DNA from: Apis mellifera
Taxonomy: Eukaryota; Arthropoda; Insecta; Hymenoptera; Apidae
Length of the DNA stretch: 64,000 nucleotides
Assembly (NCBI RefSeq): GCF_003254395.2
Contig: NC_037645.1
Coordinates: 6,129,406-6,193,405 of the forward strand
Direction of reading: 5' to 3'
Part shown: positions 23,586 to 36,250 of the stretch, one piece after another
How the letters are laid out: each line of letters opens with the position of its first letter
Position numbering within the stretch: position 1 is the stretch's first letter
Made by a program: the position numbers and the translations under genes
The notes under the pieces: model-generated
Seen by the model: only the letters and a program-made list of their open reading frames with translations
What the model was told of the DNA's origin: nothing
Database searches by the model: none

Positions 23586-23755
23586 AGGAGGATAAGATAG
23601 AGTAAGAATTAAGTATCATTGCCATCTCTTAGGCTTTTAGAAAAATATTTCTTTAAAGAGATGTTTCTAGCTTCCAAGAGATGGTGCTCATGTTCAATTC
23701 TTATCTTATCTCTGTTCACTTTCTATTCACTTTCTATATTTCTTATCCTCCTCTA
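23586..23755. repeat. Foldback element (copy 1/2 junction)
   Basis: The left arm AGGAGGATAAGATAGAGT...CCATCTCTT is answered by AAGAGATGG...TTCTTATCTTATC and a second CTTATCCTCCTCT, giving an imperfect palindrome of about 170 bp with a short central loop. The form resembles a small non-autonomous inverted-repeat element, but no target-site duplication could be identified. A related copy outside the array lies at 58,351. Confidence 0.6.
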
Positions 23756-24915
23756 TGTATTTCTTTAACGATCTTTAACGAAATTAAAATAAACGAAATA
23801 CCGACAAGAAATAGATTGACGCGACATCTTAAGGATTTTGTAAAATATGTTTTGAATCGAAAAAAGATTAGAGCTACGTCTAACATAGTATATCTAATTA
23901 GGTAAACAATTTATCATCACTCAAAGCACAAAGAAAAAAAAAAAATCTTACACTTTATAATTTTCACAAATTATTTTATTCACAAATAAATTCTTCCTTC
24001 CGATTTAAGTAAAACGTTCAAACTTTTGATCGTTATTAATAATTTAATAAATCTTAATTATTACAAAATAAAAAAATAATCAACGAAACCGCATGCGCAG
24101 CCAATTAGCTCACATTATTCGCTATAAAATTTATAATTGTATCAAGGATACGATTATGAATAATATAGTAAATAATAATGATTTTCCAGGTCTCACCGCG
24201 TGGAGGTTGCTGCGAATTGGAGACCCACCCTATCCACGATCCCATCCACCCTCCTTTGCGCAAAAATTTACTTAAAATTAATAATAAATCTTCCTTTTGA
24301 TGTAAGTTTGCAAAACGTTCAAATCCTTCGATCGTTGTGCAAAACAAACAACGAAAGGAATTCTAAAGAAAACCGGCGCGGAAGACTAAACCTGAAAATA
24401 AAATTAAAATTAAAAGACTTTTATCAATATTTTACACTTCCATCGATGTGAAAATGAAAAATGATTGATAGTAAAAAAGCTTAAAAAGAAAAAAAAAAAA
24501 AAAAGCAAAATAAGCAAAATAAGCATCCCAAAAAGCGCTACACCATTTTACCCATCTATTTATCTACAGTATCTACTTTTCTACAATACATTACTTTTTT
24601 ATTTAATATCCTTGATTGTGCATGCACTTAATTCTAGATACATTTTCTTTAATCAATCTTTATCATACAATCTTCTGCTTTTGTAAAAAATCCTGAAACA
24701 AATTTAATAAAATTAAATAAAAATATAAATAACATCAACATTTTACTTATTCTAAAAGTTCTTTTTCGTATTTCCTATCTATGTAAGAATTTAAACATTT
24801 TGTTTTTAACACTTGAGCCTATTGAACATCTACAAATTCTCTTCATTCTCAACATTCACACTGATCATATGACACACAATTTTCAAAAAATTTATGATAC
24901 GATATAAAATATGAA

Positions 24916-25107
24916 CCACATGTGGCAAGAGGAAAATATCAATGATATTGGCTAGTGAACGAAATCACATAGCCATCAAGTATCAAGTGCTTGTTTATAA
25001 TGAGGAAATTGAGGAATTAAGGCAAGGTTAAGGTATTGCCTTGAAGAATAGGAAATATTGGTGTGGAAAACGAATCAGAGTGGGGAAGGCGAGACTGCCT
25101 TTTCTTT
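24916..25107 (+). ncRNA. Six-hairpin structured block (copy 2)
   Basis: Diverged version of the block at 14,575. Inside GGCTA/TAGCC the interior reads GTGAACGAAATCACA instead of GTGAACGAAGTTACG, yet the closing stem is unchanged. CAAGTA/TACTTG becomes CAAGTA/TGCTTG. The terminal T run is broken by one C. Confidence 0.4.
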
Positions 25108-25952
25108 AATAATAAGAAGAAAAGAACATCCCACTGTTTATAAATCCCATATATTAAAAAGCTAAATATTTCTTCTAATCTAATCCTATCCTAAACCCTA
25201 TCCTACCTAATATAAAAAATTAAAATATTTATTTGATGATGTAATCCATTCCGTTGAAAGTTGAAGATGATTCCTGGAACAGACTATAAAACAGAATTAA
25301 ATGAAACTCAATAACAAAATAATTAGTTTCTAGCAAATCACACATTATCTTGAATCTATTTTTATTTCTTGTTTATTTTCTTCGATTCATATCTGTAACA
25401 AACTCAATTATTGGATTAGTAATTAAAACATAATTTACATCTAGGAATAAAAGAAATATTAAATAAAAAAAAAAAAAAAAATAGAAATCGAATTATTAAA
25501 ATGTTGTTAGGCAATCCATCATTTAAATGAAAGATATTAAGATCGAATAGAGTAAAATTGAAAAGAATAAAATACATTTTTAAACAGTAAACAAATGCTC
25601 TTAACAAGGGGGATGCTGAAAAGAGAAAAACGACGAAAAGGTAACCAGAAGGGTTACCGAAATAATCATCCACTCAATGTAAATCCGAACAAACCGTGAG
25701 TGGAATTTTTTTCTATTTCGCAACACTAATATACTAATTTTATAAAAGAAAACGCGAAGAGTGCTTCATTATACTTCCAATTAAATAATTCTTTATATAT
25801 ATATATATAAAAAAAAAAAGAAAAAAGAAAGAAAAAAAAAAGAAAAAAGAAAAGATAAAGAAAATGTTTTCCCGAAAACATATACGAAACTCTAATAAAC
25901 TAATTTATGCACTCGTATTTTATTATAGACGCAACACTAATAGCGGAAGATT

Positions 25953-26061
25953 GCAGCCATAATCAGAGGCTGCCGTCGTACAATCACCCTTTGTACAGCC
26001 TTTTTGGCTGCAGTGGATGATTCAGGAGTCCATTCAGTATTTCCACAGTCCAAGTGGAAGA
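25953..26061. ncRNA. Four-hairpin cluster (copy 2)
   Basis: Diverged copy of the 15,639 cluster. The DNA between the third and fourth stems is changed, while the stems are kept except for outermost pairs. Confidence 0.4.
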
Positions 26062-28521
26062 AATGGGCAATTTAAAACGCAACACTACTATAAAAAACGC
26101 GATTATTTTTGAACGCAACGCTAATTCTTCAAATGAATTTAATACAAAATTTATTATTTATTATTATTCTATAAATCTAAAAATATAGTATAAATTTAAA
26201 TTTATATTAAAAAGAAAAAAAAAGCAATAAAAATAGACTAATTCATAATGAAAATAATTAAAAGCAACCGCGATATTTTTTGAACGCAACGCTATAGTAA
26301 ACGCGATCATCATTTTATCGCAACACTAATTCAACCCGTTATTAATCAATCGCAACACTAATACAAAACCGCGATTTGCCCATGATGACTGGATAAACGA
26401 TGGGCCAGCATGCAAATTGGCCAGACGATACAACAACATATACTACGTATTACTAAAACGAGCACAATGACAAAGTAGTAACAATGATTTCCCATTCTTT
26501 GGATCCAGGCAAGATCCAAAAGATGAGAACCATTCGTTGCAGCCCCTCTTCGTGACAGTTTGTCGAGGCCTCTTCGGTCTTCCTCCTTCGGGCGCAATGC
26601 CCGCTGAAACTTAAATCTAGGCTCGAAATTCACTAATCGCAAATCAAAGAAAAAAAGAAAAAAAAAGGACTAAATCGCGGAAGCTAAGTGCATGGACGAC
26701 CAACGATCGCAGTGATCGTTCTTCCTACATGCACAGAATTTCGAGCGCAACGTTCGTTTCGAAAGCAAATCGCGACCGCGACCACGAAATTCGAAAAATC
26801 GATAAGAAAAGCCAGAGACGAGTAGCATTGTCGTCCATTCGACTCAGCTTTGCCCTCGATTTCTCAAACTTTATTCCCTGAAACAGATTGTCACGCGAAA
26901 ACGCGCCTACCCGATCAGAGACTGTGACAACCTGCCCGGCCCTACCTACTTATAATTAACAGACACACCAGAAGTATACTACCTATCCTACCTAGCCCTA
27001 TATTTAAAAAGTATGGCAAAACAGGCATACCACACACTCATTCCACGATTCTCACACATAATACTCGGGCGCAAAAGCCTACACTAGGGAAAGCGTCCCG
27101 GGACGCCTCCGACACCCGAGCTTGGCACACAACTCGCACACTCTAACTTTACGTACCATTTTCCTGAAATCGACTGACGATAGTTAGCGACCATTGCGTG
27201 AAACGTGACAAAAACACGTGTATTTACACTTTAATTGTGAATATTTATGAATACGTAATGTTTTCTAAAATATTAACCACTAGATTAAATGGTACCATTG
27301 TGAACTAAAATTGTACTATTATTGTGAACCAAATTGTATCATTATTGTAATTTTGATTAAGGATATCTAATAATCTTGCTTAATAATTATTTATTACTTA
27401 TTCACAATATTTAATGCGAATATGATTGTAAATTGTGTTTGTGATTGAATAGTGAATAAAATAATATGATAAATGAAACGACGCAATTCCACAGCCTAAC
27501 CATACACACACAATGTGGAAAATACATCGTGCACGATACACTAACGCATCGTCAGTCGCTAAAAAATTTGTATTAGCTTATGAACTAAAGTCATCATATC
27601 CATTGTCTCTCCCTCACTCAAGTAGCACCTGGGCACGTGAATGAGTTCCTGACAGTGAACATGGAAAGGGTTAAACCTGAAAATCCTGAGCTAAAAAGAT
27701 TATTAATAAATTCATCTAACGGGCTAATATTTTTTGTATTTGCATTATATTTCAATTATTTGTAACTCTATTTGTTTTATAATTATAAAAATTATGAATA
27801 ATTATGAATAAGTTATTGAAATTTTACTATATTAAATTTTTAATATTGAATTTAAAGAATTTTTGAATTTAAATTTAAAAAAGAATTCATGTTATTTAAT
27901 ATATTAATAATATTAATAGAAATACCCTCAGGCGATTCCTTCATCAGAACATATTTTCAAAATCACAAGAATAATATTCAAAACTTATTGCTCTGATTCT
28001 AAAATCTGCCTGTCGCGAAATGTCTTCTTGCACAAATTTAATCCATATTTGTACGAATAAAAATTGAAAAATTTACTATCTACCAATATTGTAAATTATA
28101 TTTAAGTTATATGAAATTATTATATGACAAAATTGACAATCAAATTGACCAAATAACTTAAAATGTTACTCTCAAGGATTTTGAGAGATTGAATTATAAA
28201 AATTCAAACTAATTATTGTATTACACTGATAATTATATAATAATAATTATTATATGTTTTCATTATTATATCATATTATTAAAATTACTAAACATTTATA
28301 TTAATCAAAAACGCGAAGCGCAAGAAGACCTAGCCTGAACTAATAAATAAAACAGAAAAGAAATAATTGTTACTACTCGCGGGTAATTATTATAAATAAT
28401 ACCCGCGGTCATTGTGCTCGTGCAAAATTCTACGTATACAACCAATCACTCGTGTCGATTCGGATCTTTCATCCTACGACATGATTGAGTGATCGGAGGA
28501 ACCAAAAAGCATGCGACTCAC

Positions 28522-30969
28522 CATACGATGCGACGAACGCCTTCACTTATTGTGGCCCAGAAGTCATCGAGAATAAGGCTGCCCATCAGGTAGGAGAATG
28601 GAAGAAATCTAAGACAAAACATCATAATTTAAAACATAGTTCTGATTATTTGAAAAAATTGAAATATGAAATTATTAAATTTACAATATCTAATGATGAT
28701 GATATGTATTCAAATTCTAATTACTTCTATTTACAGAATTTAGATAAAAATTTAGATAGATAAAAGGATAATTACCTCTTCGCGTGATGGATGATCGCCT
28801 TATTCTCTTGAGAGAAGCACTGATTCTACCCTATACCGAAACGAATATTTAAAATAAAGAAATAAAAATAAGAGACTATTAACGCGTTCGTATATGTTCT
28901 GTAGTCGGCGAACAAGCACTGATTCTATCTTCGCGTTTGATTATTTTTAAATTAAAATTTAATCTAAGAGCTATTGTGCTCTAAAAAATATTCAAAATAC
29001 TATGACGAAGCAAACACTGATTCTATCAACCACATTGCGCGTGGTCACAAATATTTTTAACATTAGTCCAAAAAAATCTTCATAAAGATCATCGGCATCT
29101 GAAATAAAATGAAATTTTAATAATAACAAAACTATGAAATTCTAATGTAAAGATTAAAATCTAAAAAATCTAATGATTCTTCTTACCTCTTCGCGTGGTG
29201 GATGATCGCCGTATTTTCTTGAGAGAAGCACTGATTCTACCCTGTACCGAAAACGAATATTTAAAATAAAAAAAATAAAAATAAGAGACTATTAACGCGT
29301 TCGTATATGTTCTGTAATCGACGAACAAGCACTGATTCTATCTTCGCGTTTGATTATTTTTAAATTAAAATTTATCTAAGAGCTATTGTGCTCTAAAAAA
29401 TATTAAAAATACTATGACGAAGCAAACACTGATTCTATTAACCGCATTGCGCGCGGGTCACAAATATTTTCTGAAATTAAATTAAATTAGTAGAGGGGTG
29501 GGGAGAGATAGAAGAAGAAACAATATTTTTTTAATATTTTCTTCTTCTCTTATCGAGCATTTGTTCTGAAAATATTGCCCTTTTATTTTAACTGATCATA
29601 AATATGTATAAAATATTATCAATTATTTACTAATATCTGAAATTTAATAAAATGTTCATTACCAGACTTTAAAATTTAATTTTCCAATGATAAACCATGA
29701 AAGTTTCTGATAAATTTTTTATTTTTTCACTTTCTTTTAATTAGAACGTAATTTTATTACGAATTGCTTAACAACAATCACTAATAATTCAATACAAAAA
29801 CAGAATAAAAATTTATACGTACGAAATATAAAATTTTACCACATCATCAAGAAAGACATGGCGTCCATATTGGAATTTTTCCCGCCTTTTGAGAGGACGC
29901 TATCAAAACGCTACAATTAAACCTGTGAAGAAAAAAAATCAAACTTTTAAATAAATGAATAAAATGTGTGAAATTAGATTATGTTAAAGTGTTAAAACAA
30001 TCAAATCAAATAAAAATTTGCATAAGCTATCTTATTAAATTCGATAATAATCGAATTACATGATGATACAAATGAATAACTCAAAATGATTTACCTGTCA
30101 AACAATTATCAATTCTAATGATAAAATATTGAACAAAGATGTATTAATTAAATAAAACGCACAAATGATAAAAAAATAACTATACAAAAAATAATATTAA
30201 AATATTACGCACTAAATAGAACACACGTCTCGAGAAAATTTCAAACGTCTAATTGCCACGACGAGTCGACGAACAATGTCACTTTACTGCGCGATTCGAC
30301 TTTGCGCATCGAATAACAAAAGGAGAGGGGATACGCTCGACAAGTCGAAACATGTTTGAACACGAATCCAATTTCTTGGAAATGAAATATCGTACGAAGT
30401 GTTTCTAGCCTCGAGCAAAATATAAACGATAGACCAAAAAAAGTAAACAATAAACACGCGAGAAGACCTTCTACACGATATATTATATATACATTCGGAA
30501 AAATATGCGATACTTGAATAATTCGATTTCACGAAATGAATACGTAATAAATCCTAAAAAATTTCTTTTATATGACTTTGATTGACTAAAATGATAAAAA
30601 TAAAGTACAAGAAATTGTAAAATAAACGTATACGATTAAAATTATATTAAAAGTCCAATATACGATTTCAAATTCTGTCTCGAAATATTTCGATACGGGA
30701 CGCTAATGACGCAATAGACGAAAAATGAACAATCGAGGAAAAGACACAAAGATACCCAAAAACTAATTAATTTCTTCTCACTACACCGAATGGATTATTT
30801 AAAAAACTAAATTAGCAATAAATTTGGTAATAATAAGAATAAAATTACTTACTGCGTAATCCGAATTCGCGACGACACATCCACTTCGCACAATTTTCAA
30901 CTGTAGACTGATGACATGCGCAGTGTGGTGCGCACTGAATTGCGCCTGCGATCCATTGCGATGCGCACT
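28522..30969 (-). ncRNA. Predicted spliced non-coding transcript, copy 2
   Basis: Exon 1 would be 30,969-30,853 (117 nt, donor GTAAGT), followed by 29,241-29,187 (55 nt), 28,830-28,776 (55 nt) and 28,608-28,522 (87 nt). The acceptor of the last changes from CACAG to CTTAG and that of the second 55-mer from TACAG to TATAG, so the AG is kept each time. The 87-nt exon has several substitutions and a 4-base length change inside, which argues against conserved reading frame. The initiator is TTAGT instead of TCAGT. Confidence 0.48.
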
Positions 30970-31015
30970 AACTCGTCCCGCGTCACTTATTAAGGGATAT
31001 TCTGATTGGTTGGCT
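30963..31015 (-). promoter_or_regulatory. Promoter-like block, copy 2
   Basis: CCAATCAGAA begins at 31,009 and the initiator-like TTAGT has its A at 30,969, again 40 apart. The C-to-T change in the initiator could weaken this copy. Confidence 0.42.
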
Positions 31016-31964
31016 CATGATGCTTATTTTTTTCATTCAAAAATCGCGCGAAAAATTGAAATATAATAAACACATAAATTATTGTTGTGTTGTGAGATTG
31101 AAATCCTGTAAAGATCTATTTATTGGAAAAAAAAATAAAATACTAAAAGAAATAAAAATTATTAGTAGAATTACTAATTTAACAAGATAATAAATAGTTA
31201 TAATACAAAGAAGGAATTCAATAAAAAGACTAATTAAATTTAAATAAAGAAGAAAAAAAAACCAAAATAAAAGCAAAAAAGAAATTCAACGAAAAAACTT
31301 AAATAAATTCATAAAAATTGAAAAAATAAAAGAAACATAATATAAAATTGGATTAATTTAACAATTGATTTTAAAATAATCAAAACACAGGAATTTAACT
31401 TTAAAATAGATAAATTTAAGGAATTAAATTGTAATTAAATAAAAGAAGCAATATCGACATAAAATCAACAAAAGAAAAAAATAAAAGAATATTAATAAAC
31501 TAAATCTGGAAAAAAATGAGAAAACATATTTAATATAAGATTCAAAGAGATTAGAAAGATTGAAGTACAAGTAAATATTTTAAATTGAGATGAACAAAAT
31601 CTGAACAAATTAGAATATAAAAAAAGAAAACGTTAAATAAAATTAAATAAATCAAGAAAACGTAGTGAACATAAATAAATTTTGATATAAATTAATTTAA
31701 TTGGAAGAATAAATATATATATATATACGTATATATAAAAGAAAAATTAAATAATATAGTACATAAATAATAAATGATGAAAAAATTAAAAGAGAATATT
31801 AACAAAAAGTTAAATTCTGTAAAATAAAAAAGAATGAAAGAAACATAATGATAAAGAAAAATTTATATCAAGTTAAGACTCTAAAAGACATCTAAAACAA
31901 TAAAGAAAGAATTTAACATGAATGTTAAATTCTTGAGTTTAAAAGAACATACATAAAAAAGAAA

Positions 31965-32559
31965 ATTTAGTTGTTTTGTTTAAACGTTTTTCTTGATTTG
32001 GACAATATTCCTATTAAATCCTTGTTTTTTATTTCAATTCAATTCAAATATTGAATTCAAATATTTAGATTATTTTAACTTTGAGGTTAAATTCTTCACC
32101 AATATTTTAACTTTCTTTTATTTCATGATAATTAACATTTATGTTATATTTTCTGTTTGTATTTCATTCATTATTTATGTATTACAATGCAAAAATATAT
32201 AATATGTTTCTTATATGTTGCAACATTTTGTAAGATTTAGTTAATTCTTATGTTGCATCATATAAAGGAATTTATTATTGTGATATATATATATATATAT
32301 ATATATATAATGATACATATATAATGAACAAATAAAAACATAAGAAGAGAATATATTATGAAAGTTAACTATAATAAAATAAAAAAATGGTTGAAACATA
32401 GTTGAAGAATTTAATCTTAAATTAAAAAAAATCTAAATCTAAATTTAACAATCTAAAAATTTGAAACATCAAGAAAGATTTTAACACAATGTTAATTAAA
32501 TTAGAAGAAGCACATATGAAGAAAAAATTCAACATTGTAAATTGGATAATTTTAATTGT

Positions 32560-32646
<87 letters not shown>

Positions 32647-33590
32647 CTTATTTATATATACATAATATTTATGTTAATAATTGACATAATAATATTTCTG
32701 CTACATCTTTCTTTATGTTTCAATGTTTTAAATATTTTTAACTTTCAGATTAAATTCTTCTCCTATTTTCAAATTCTTTACTTTGTAACAATTAATTTTT
32801 ACATTATTTTCTTTTTTGTTTTATATTATTCCATTCACAATGATAAATTCTTTATTTATATTTATATATATATAATATAATAATATATATAAAAACATAA
32901 AGAAGGGAATGTAACATAAATTTAATGATAATACAGTAAAAAAAAAAAAAAAGATTGAAATATAATTGAAGAATTTAATTTCAAAGTAAAAAAAATCTAA
33001 ATGTAAAAATCTGAAACATCAAAAAAGCAAATTTATTATTTTGTTTAAATATTTTCTTTAATTTGGATAATGTTTCTGTTAAATCCTTCTTTCATATTTC
33101 AGTTCTTTTAAACATTTTTTAACTTTGAGGTTAAATTCCTCTTCACTGTTTCAATTTTTTTCTTACTTTATGACTTTTTACTTAATTAACATTTATATTC
33201 ATTATTCCCTTTTTATGTTTTATTCATTATTTGTATTACAATCTATTACAATGTTAAATTCTTTCCTTATATGTTACAACAATGTAAGATTCAACTAATT
33301 GTTATATTGCAACATATAAAAGAATTTAATGTTGTAATATATAAATAATGAATAAATAATAAATAAATATACAAATATAAAAGAGAATACAACATAAAGG
33401 TTAAGTACTATAAAGTAAAAAAGGATTGAAGCATAAATGAAGAATTTAACCTCAAAGATAAAAAAAACTGAAAGAACTAAAACATCAAGAAAAAATTTAA
33501 CAGTAAGTATTAATTGAATAAGAAAAAAAAAAAAAGAAAGAAAGAAAAGAAAACAAAAGAAATATATAAAAAAGAAATTTAACATAACAA
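31965..33590. repeat. Alternately inverted AT-rich sub-repeats (tail of copy 2)
   Basis: Same arrangement as in copy 1, and nearly the same sequence, unlike the rest of copy 2. One T run is expanded (32,559-32,636). Confidence 0.72.
32559..32636. repeat. 78-base T tract
   Basis: Seventy-seven T with a single C at 32,572. The matching positions in copies 1 and 3 have runs of only about 10-13 T. It may be a true expansion or a sequencing or assembly error. Confidence 0.9.
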
Positions 33591-33744
33591 TTAACTAAAT
33601 CTAACTTCTAATTTAACTTGGACTTGAACAATAAAAATTGTACATTGTAATAAATAAGTATAAATAAGAAATAAAAGAAATAAGAGAAGGGAATATAACA
33701 CAAAAATCAACAATTAAAAGTGATTGAATCATAGGATAAGATTT

Positions 33745-33917
33745 TCTCCAAGGAGGATAAGGTAAAGTAAGAATTAAATATCATTGCCATCTCTGCTTTT
33801 AGAAAAATATTTCTTTAAAGAGATGTTTCTAGCTTGCAAGAGATGGTGCTCATGTTCAATTCTTATCTTATCTCTGTTCACTTTCTATTCACTTTCTAAT
33901 ATTTCTTATCCTCCTCT
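33745..33917. repeat. Foldback element (copy 2/3 junction)
   Basis: Same element. It shares with the 44,097 copy the changes GATAAGGTAAAG and a deletion next to CCATCTCT, unlike the copy at 23,586. Confidence 0.6.
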
Positions 33918-35077
33918 AGGTGTTTCTTTAACGATCGTAAAATAAACGTATAAACGAAATACCGACGAGAAATAGATTGACGCGACATCTTAAAGGATTT
34001 TGTAAAATATGTTTTGAATCGAAAAAAGATTACAGCTACGCCTAGCGTAGTATACTCCAATTAGGTAAAAACAATGTATTATCACCCAAAGAAAAAAAAA
34101 TCTCACGCTTTATAATTTTTACAAATTATTTTATTCACAAATAAATTCTTCCTTCGTAAGATGTAAGTAAAACGTTCAAAACTTTTGATCGTTATTAATA
34201 ATTTTATAAATCTTAATTATTACAAAATAAAAAAATAATCATCGAAACCGCGTGCGCAGCCAATTAGCTCACATTATTCGCTATAAAATTTATAATTGTA
34301 TCAAGGATACGATTATGAATAATATAGTGAATAATAGTGATTTTCCAGGTCTCACCGCGTGGAGGTTGCTGCGAATTGGAGACCCACCCTACCCACGATC
34401 CCGTCCACCCTCCTTTGCGCAAAAATTTACTCAAAATTAATAATAAATCTTCCTTTTGATGTAAAGTTTGCAAAACGTTCAAATCCTTCGATCGTTGTGC
34501 AAAAAAAAACAACAAAAGGAATTGTAAAGAAAACCGGCGCGGAAGATTAAACCTGAAAATAAAATTAAAATTAAAATTTCTATCAATATTTTACACTTTC
34601 ATTTCGATATGAAAATGAAGAATGATTGATAGTAAAAAGCGTGTGCAAAAAAAAAAAAAGAAAAAAAATAAGCAAAATAAGCATCCCAAAAAGCGCTACA
34701 CCATTTTACCCATCTTACCCATCTTTAACTACAATATCTACTTTTCTACAATACACTACTTTATTTAATACCCTTGATCGTGCATGCACTTAATTCTGAA
34801 CACACTTTCTTTAATCAATATCGTACAAATCTTCCGTTTCTGTAAGAAATCCTGAAACAAATTTAAATATAAATAAAATATAAATAACATCAACATTTTA
34901 CTTATTCTAAAAGTTCTTTTTCGTATTCCCTGTCTCTATAAGAAACATCTTAAACATTTTGTTTTTAACTCTGCCTATTGAACATCTACATCAATTCTCT
35001 TCACATCGACATTCACACTGATCATATATGACACACAATTTTTGACAAAAAATTTATGATACGACATAAAATATGAA

Positions 35078-35270
35078 CCACATGTGGCAAGAGGAAAATA
35101 TCAATGATATTGGCTAGTGAACGAAGTTACGTAGCCATCAAGTATCAAGTACTTGTTTGTAACGAGGAAATTGAGGAATTAAGGCAAGGTTAGGGTATTG
35201 CCTTGAAAAATAGGAAATATTGGTATGGAAAACGAATCAGAGTAGGGAAGGCGAGACTGCCTTTTTTTTT
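35078..35270 (+). ncRNA. Six-hairpin structured block (copy 3)
   Basis: Same sequence as the copy 1 block over its whole length as far as I can see. Confidence 0.4.
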
Positions 35271-35660
35271 AATAATAAGAAGAAAAGAACATCCCATTGT
35301 TTATAAATCCCATATATTAAAAAAGCTAAATATTTCTTCTTTCTAATATAATCCTATCCTAAAGCATCCTATCCTACCTAATATAAAAATTAAAATATTT
35401 ATTTGATGATGTAATCCATTCCAAGTTGAAAGTTGAAGAGGATTCCTGAAACAGACTATAAAACAGAATTAAATGAAACTCAATAATAAAAATAATTTAT
35501 GGTTTTTAACCAGCAAATCACGCATTATCTTTTTTTTCTATTTTTTCTTGTTTATTTTCTTCGATTCGTACCTGTAACAAACTCAATTATTGGATTAGTA
35601 ATTAGAAAATAATTTATATCTAGGAATAAAAAGAAATATTAAATAAAAAAAAAAGAAAAA

Positions 35661-35692
<32 letters not shown>

Positions 35693-36141
35693 AAATCGAA
35701 TTATCAAAATGTTGTTAGGCAATCCATGATTTTGAATGAAAGATATTCATCAATAGAATAGAATAAAATTGAAAAGAATAAAATACATTTTTAAACAAAT
35801 AGTAAACAAATGCTCTTAACAAGGGGGATGCTGAAAAGAGAAAAACGACGAAAAGGTAACCAGAAGGGTTACCAAAATAATCATCCACTCGATGTAAATC
35901 CGAACAAACCGTGAGTGGAATTTGTTTATATTTCGCAACACTAATATGCTAAAAATCTCAAAAGAAAACGCGAAGAGTGCTTCATTATACTTTTAATGCG
36001 TTTCTTCGTTAACAAAAAAGAAAAAAAATAAAAATAAAAATAAAAAAAGATAAAAGATTCGCGAAAACATATACGAAACTCTAATAAACTAATTTATGCA
36101 CTCATATTTTATTATAGACGCAACACTAATAGCGGAAGATT

Positions 36142-36250
36142 GCAGCCATAGTCAGAGGCTGCCGTCGTACAATCACCCTTTGTACAGCCTTTTTGGCTGT
36201 AGTAGGTGATTCAGGAACTGGAACGTACTTCCACAGTCCAAAAGTGGAAG
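36142..36250. ncRNA. Four-hairpin cluster (copy 3)
   Basis: Same as the copy 1 cluster. Confidence 0.42.

Larger units (their letters stand above)
13708..24046. repeat. 10.34 kb tandem repeat unit, copy 1
   Basis: First of three complete head-to-tail units. The common start phrase ATAAATCTTAATT occurs at 13,708, 24,047, 34,206 and 44,558. Order of parts in the unit: start block (13,740-14,050), six-hairpin block (14,575-14,767), hairpin cluster (15,639-15,747), composite motif array (15,430-16,104), conserved blocks (16,110-17,420), AT-rich stretch (17,430-18,170), exon-like segments (18,330-19,027), a long spacer, - strand promoter block (20,685-20,840), inverted-repeat tail (20,890-23,570) and a foldback element (23,586-23,755). 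Offset to copy 3 stays within 20,498-20,507 along the unit, so the two differ by only a few indels. Confidence 0.95.
24047..34205. repeat. 10.16 kb tandem repeat unit, copy 2 (diverged)
   Basis: Same order of parts as copy 1 but with many substitutions and small indels from its start to about 31.7 kb. From about 31.9 kb to its end it is again nearly identical to the other copies. It is about 180-190 bp shorter than the others. Because it has diverged, it acts as an internal comparison: hairpin stems, splice borders and the motif array are kept while surrounding AT-rich DNA changes. It also carries a 78-base T tract not found in the other copies. Confidence 0.95.

Noticed and set aside
28485..28763. 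92-codon + strand open frame in copy 2
   Set aside because: The other three copies do not keep the frame (they differ by indels), and it lies opposite a better supported - strand exon. It is chance openness.
32542..32880. 112-codon frame with a long phenylalanine run
   Set aside because: It is produced by the T tract and by AT-rich simple sequence.
34480..34500. GTTCAAATCC-type word resembling a tRNA T-loop (also 13,980, 24,318, 44,830)
   Set aside because: No acceptor stem, D arm or anticodon arm can be built around it.
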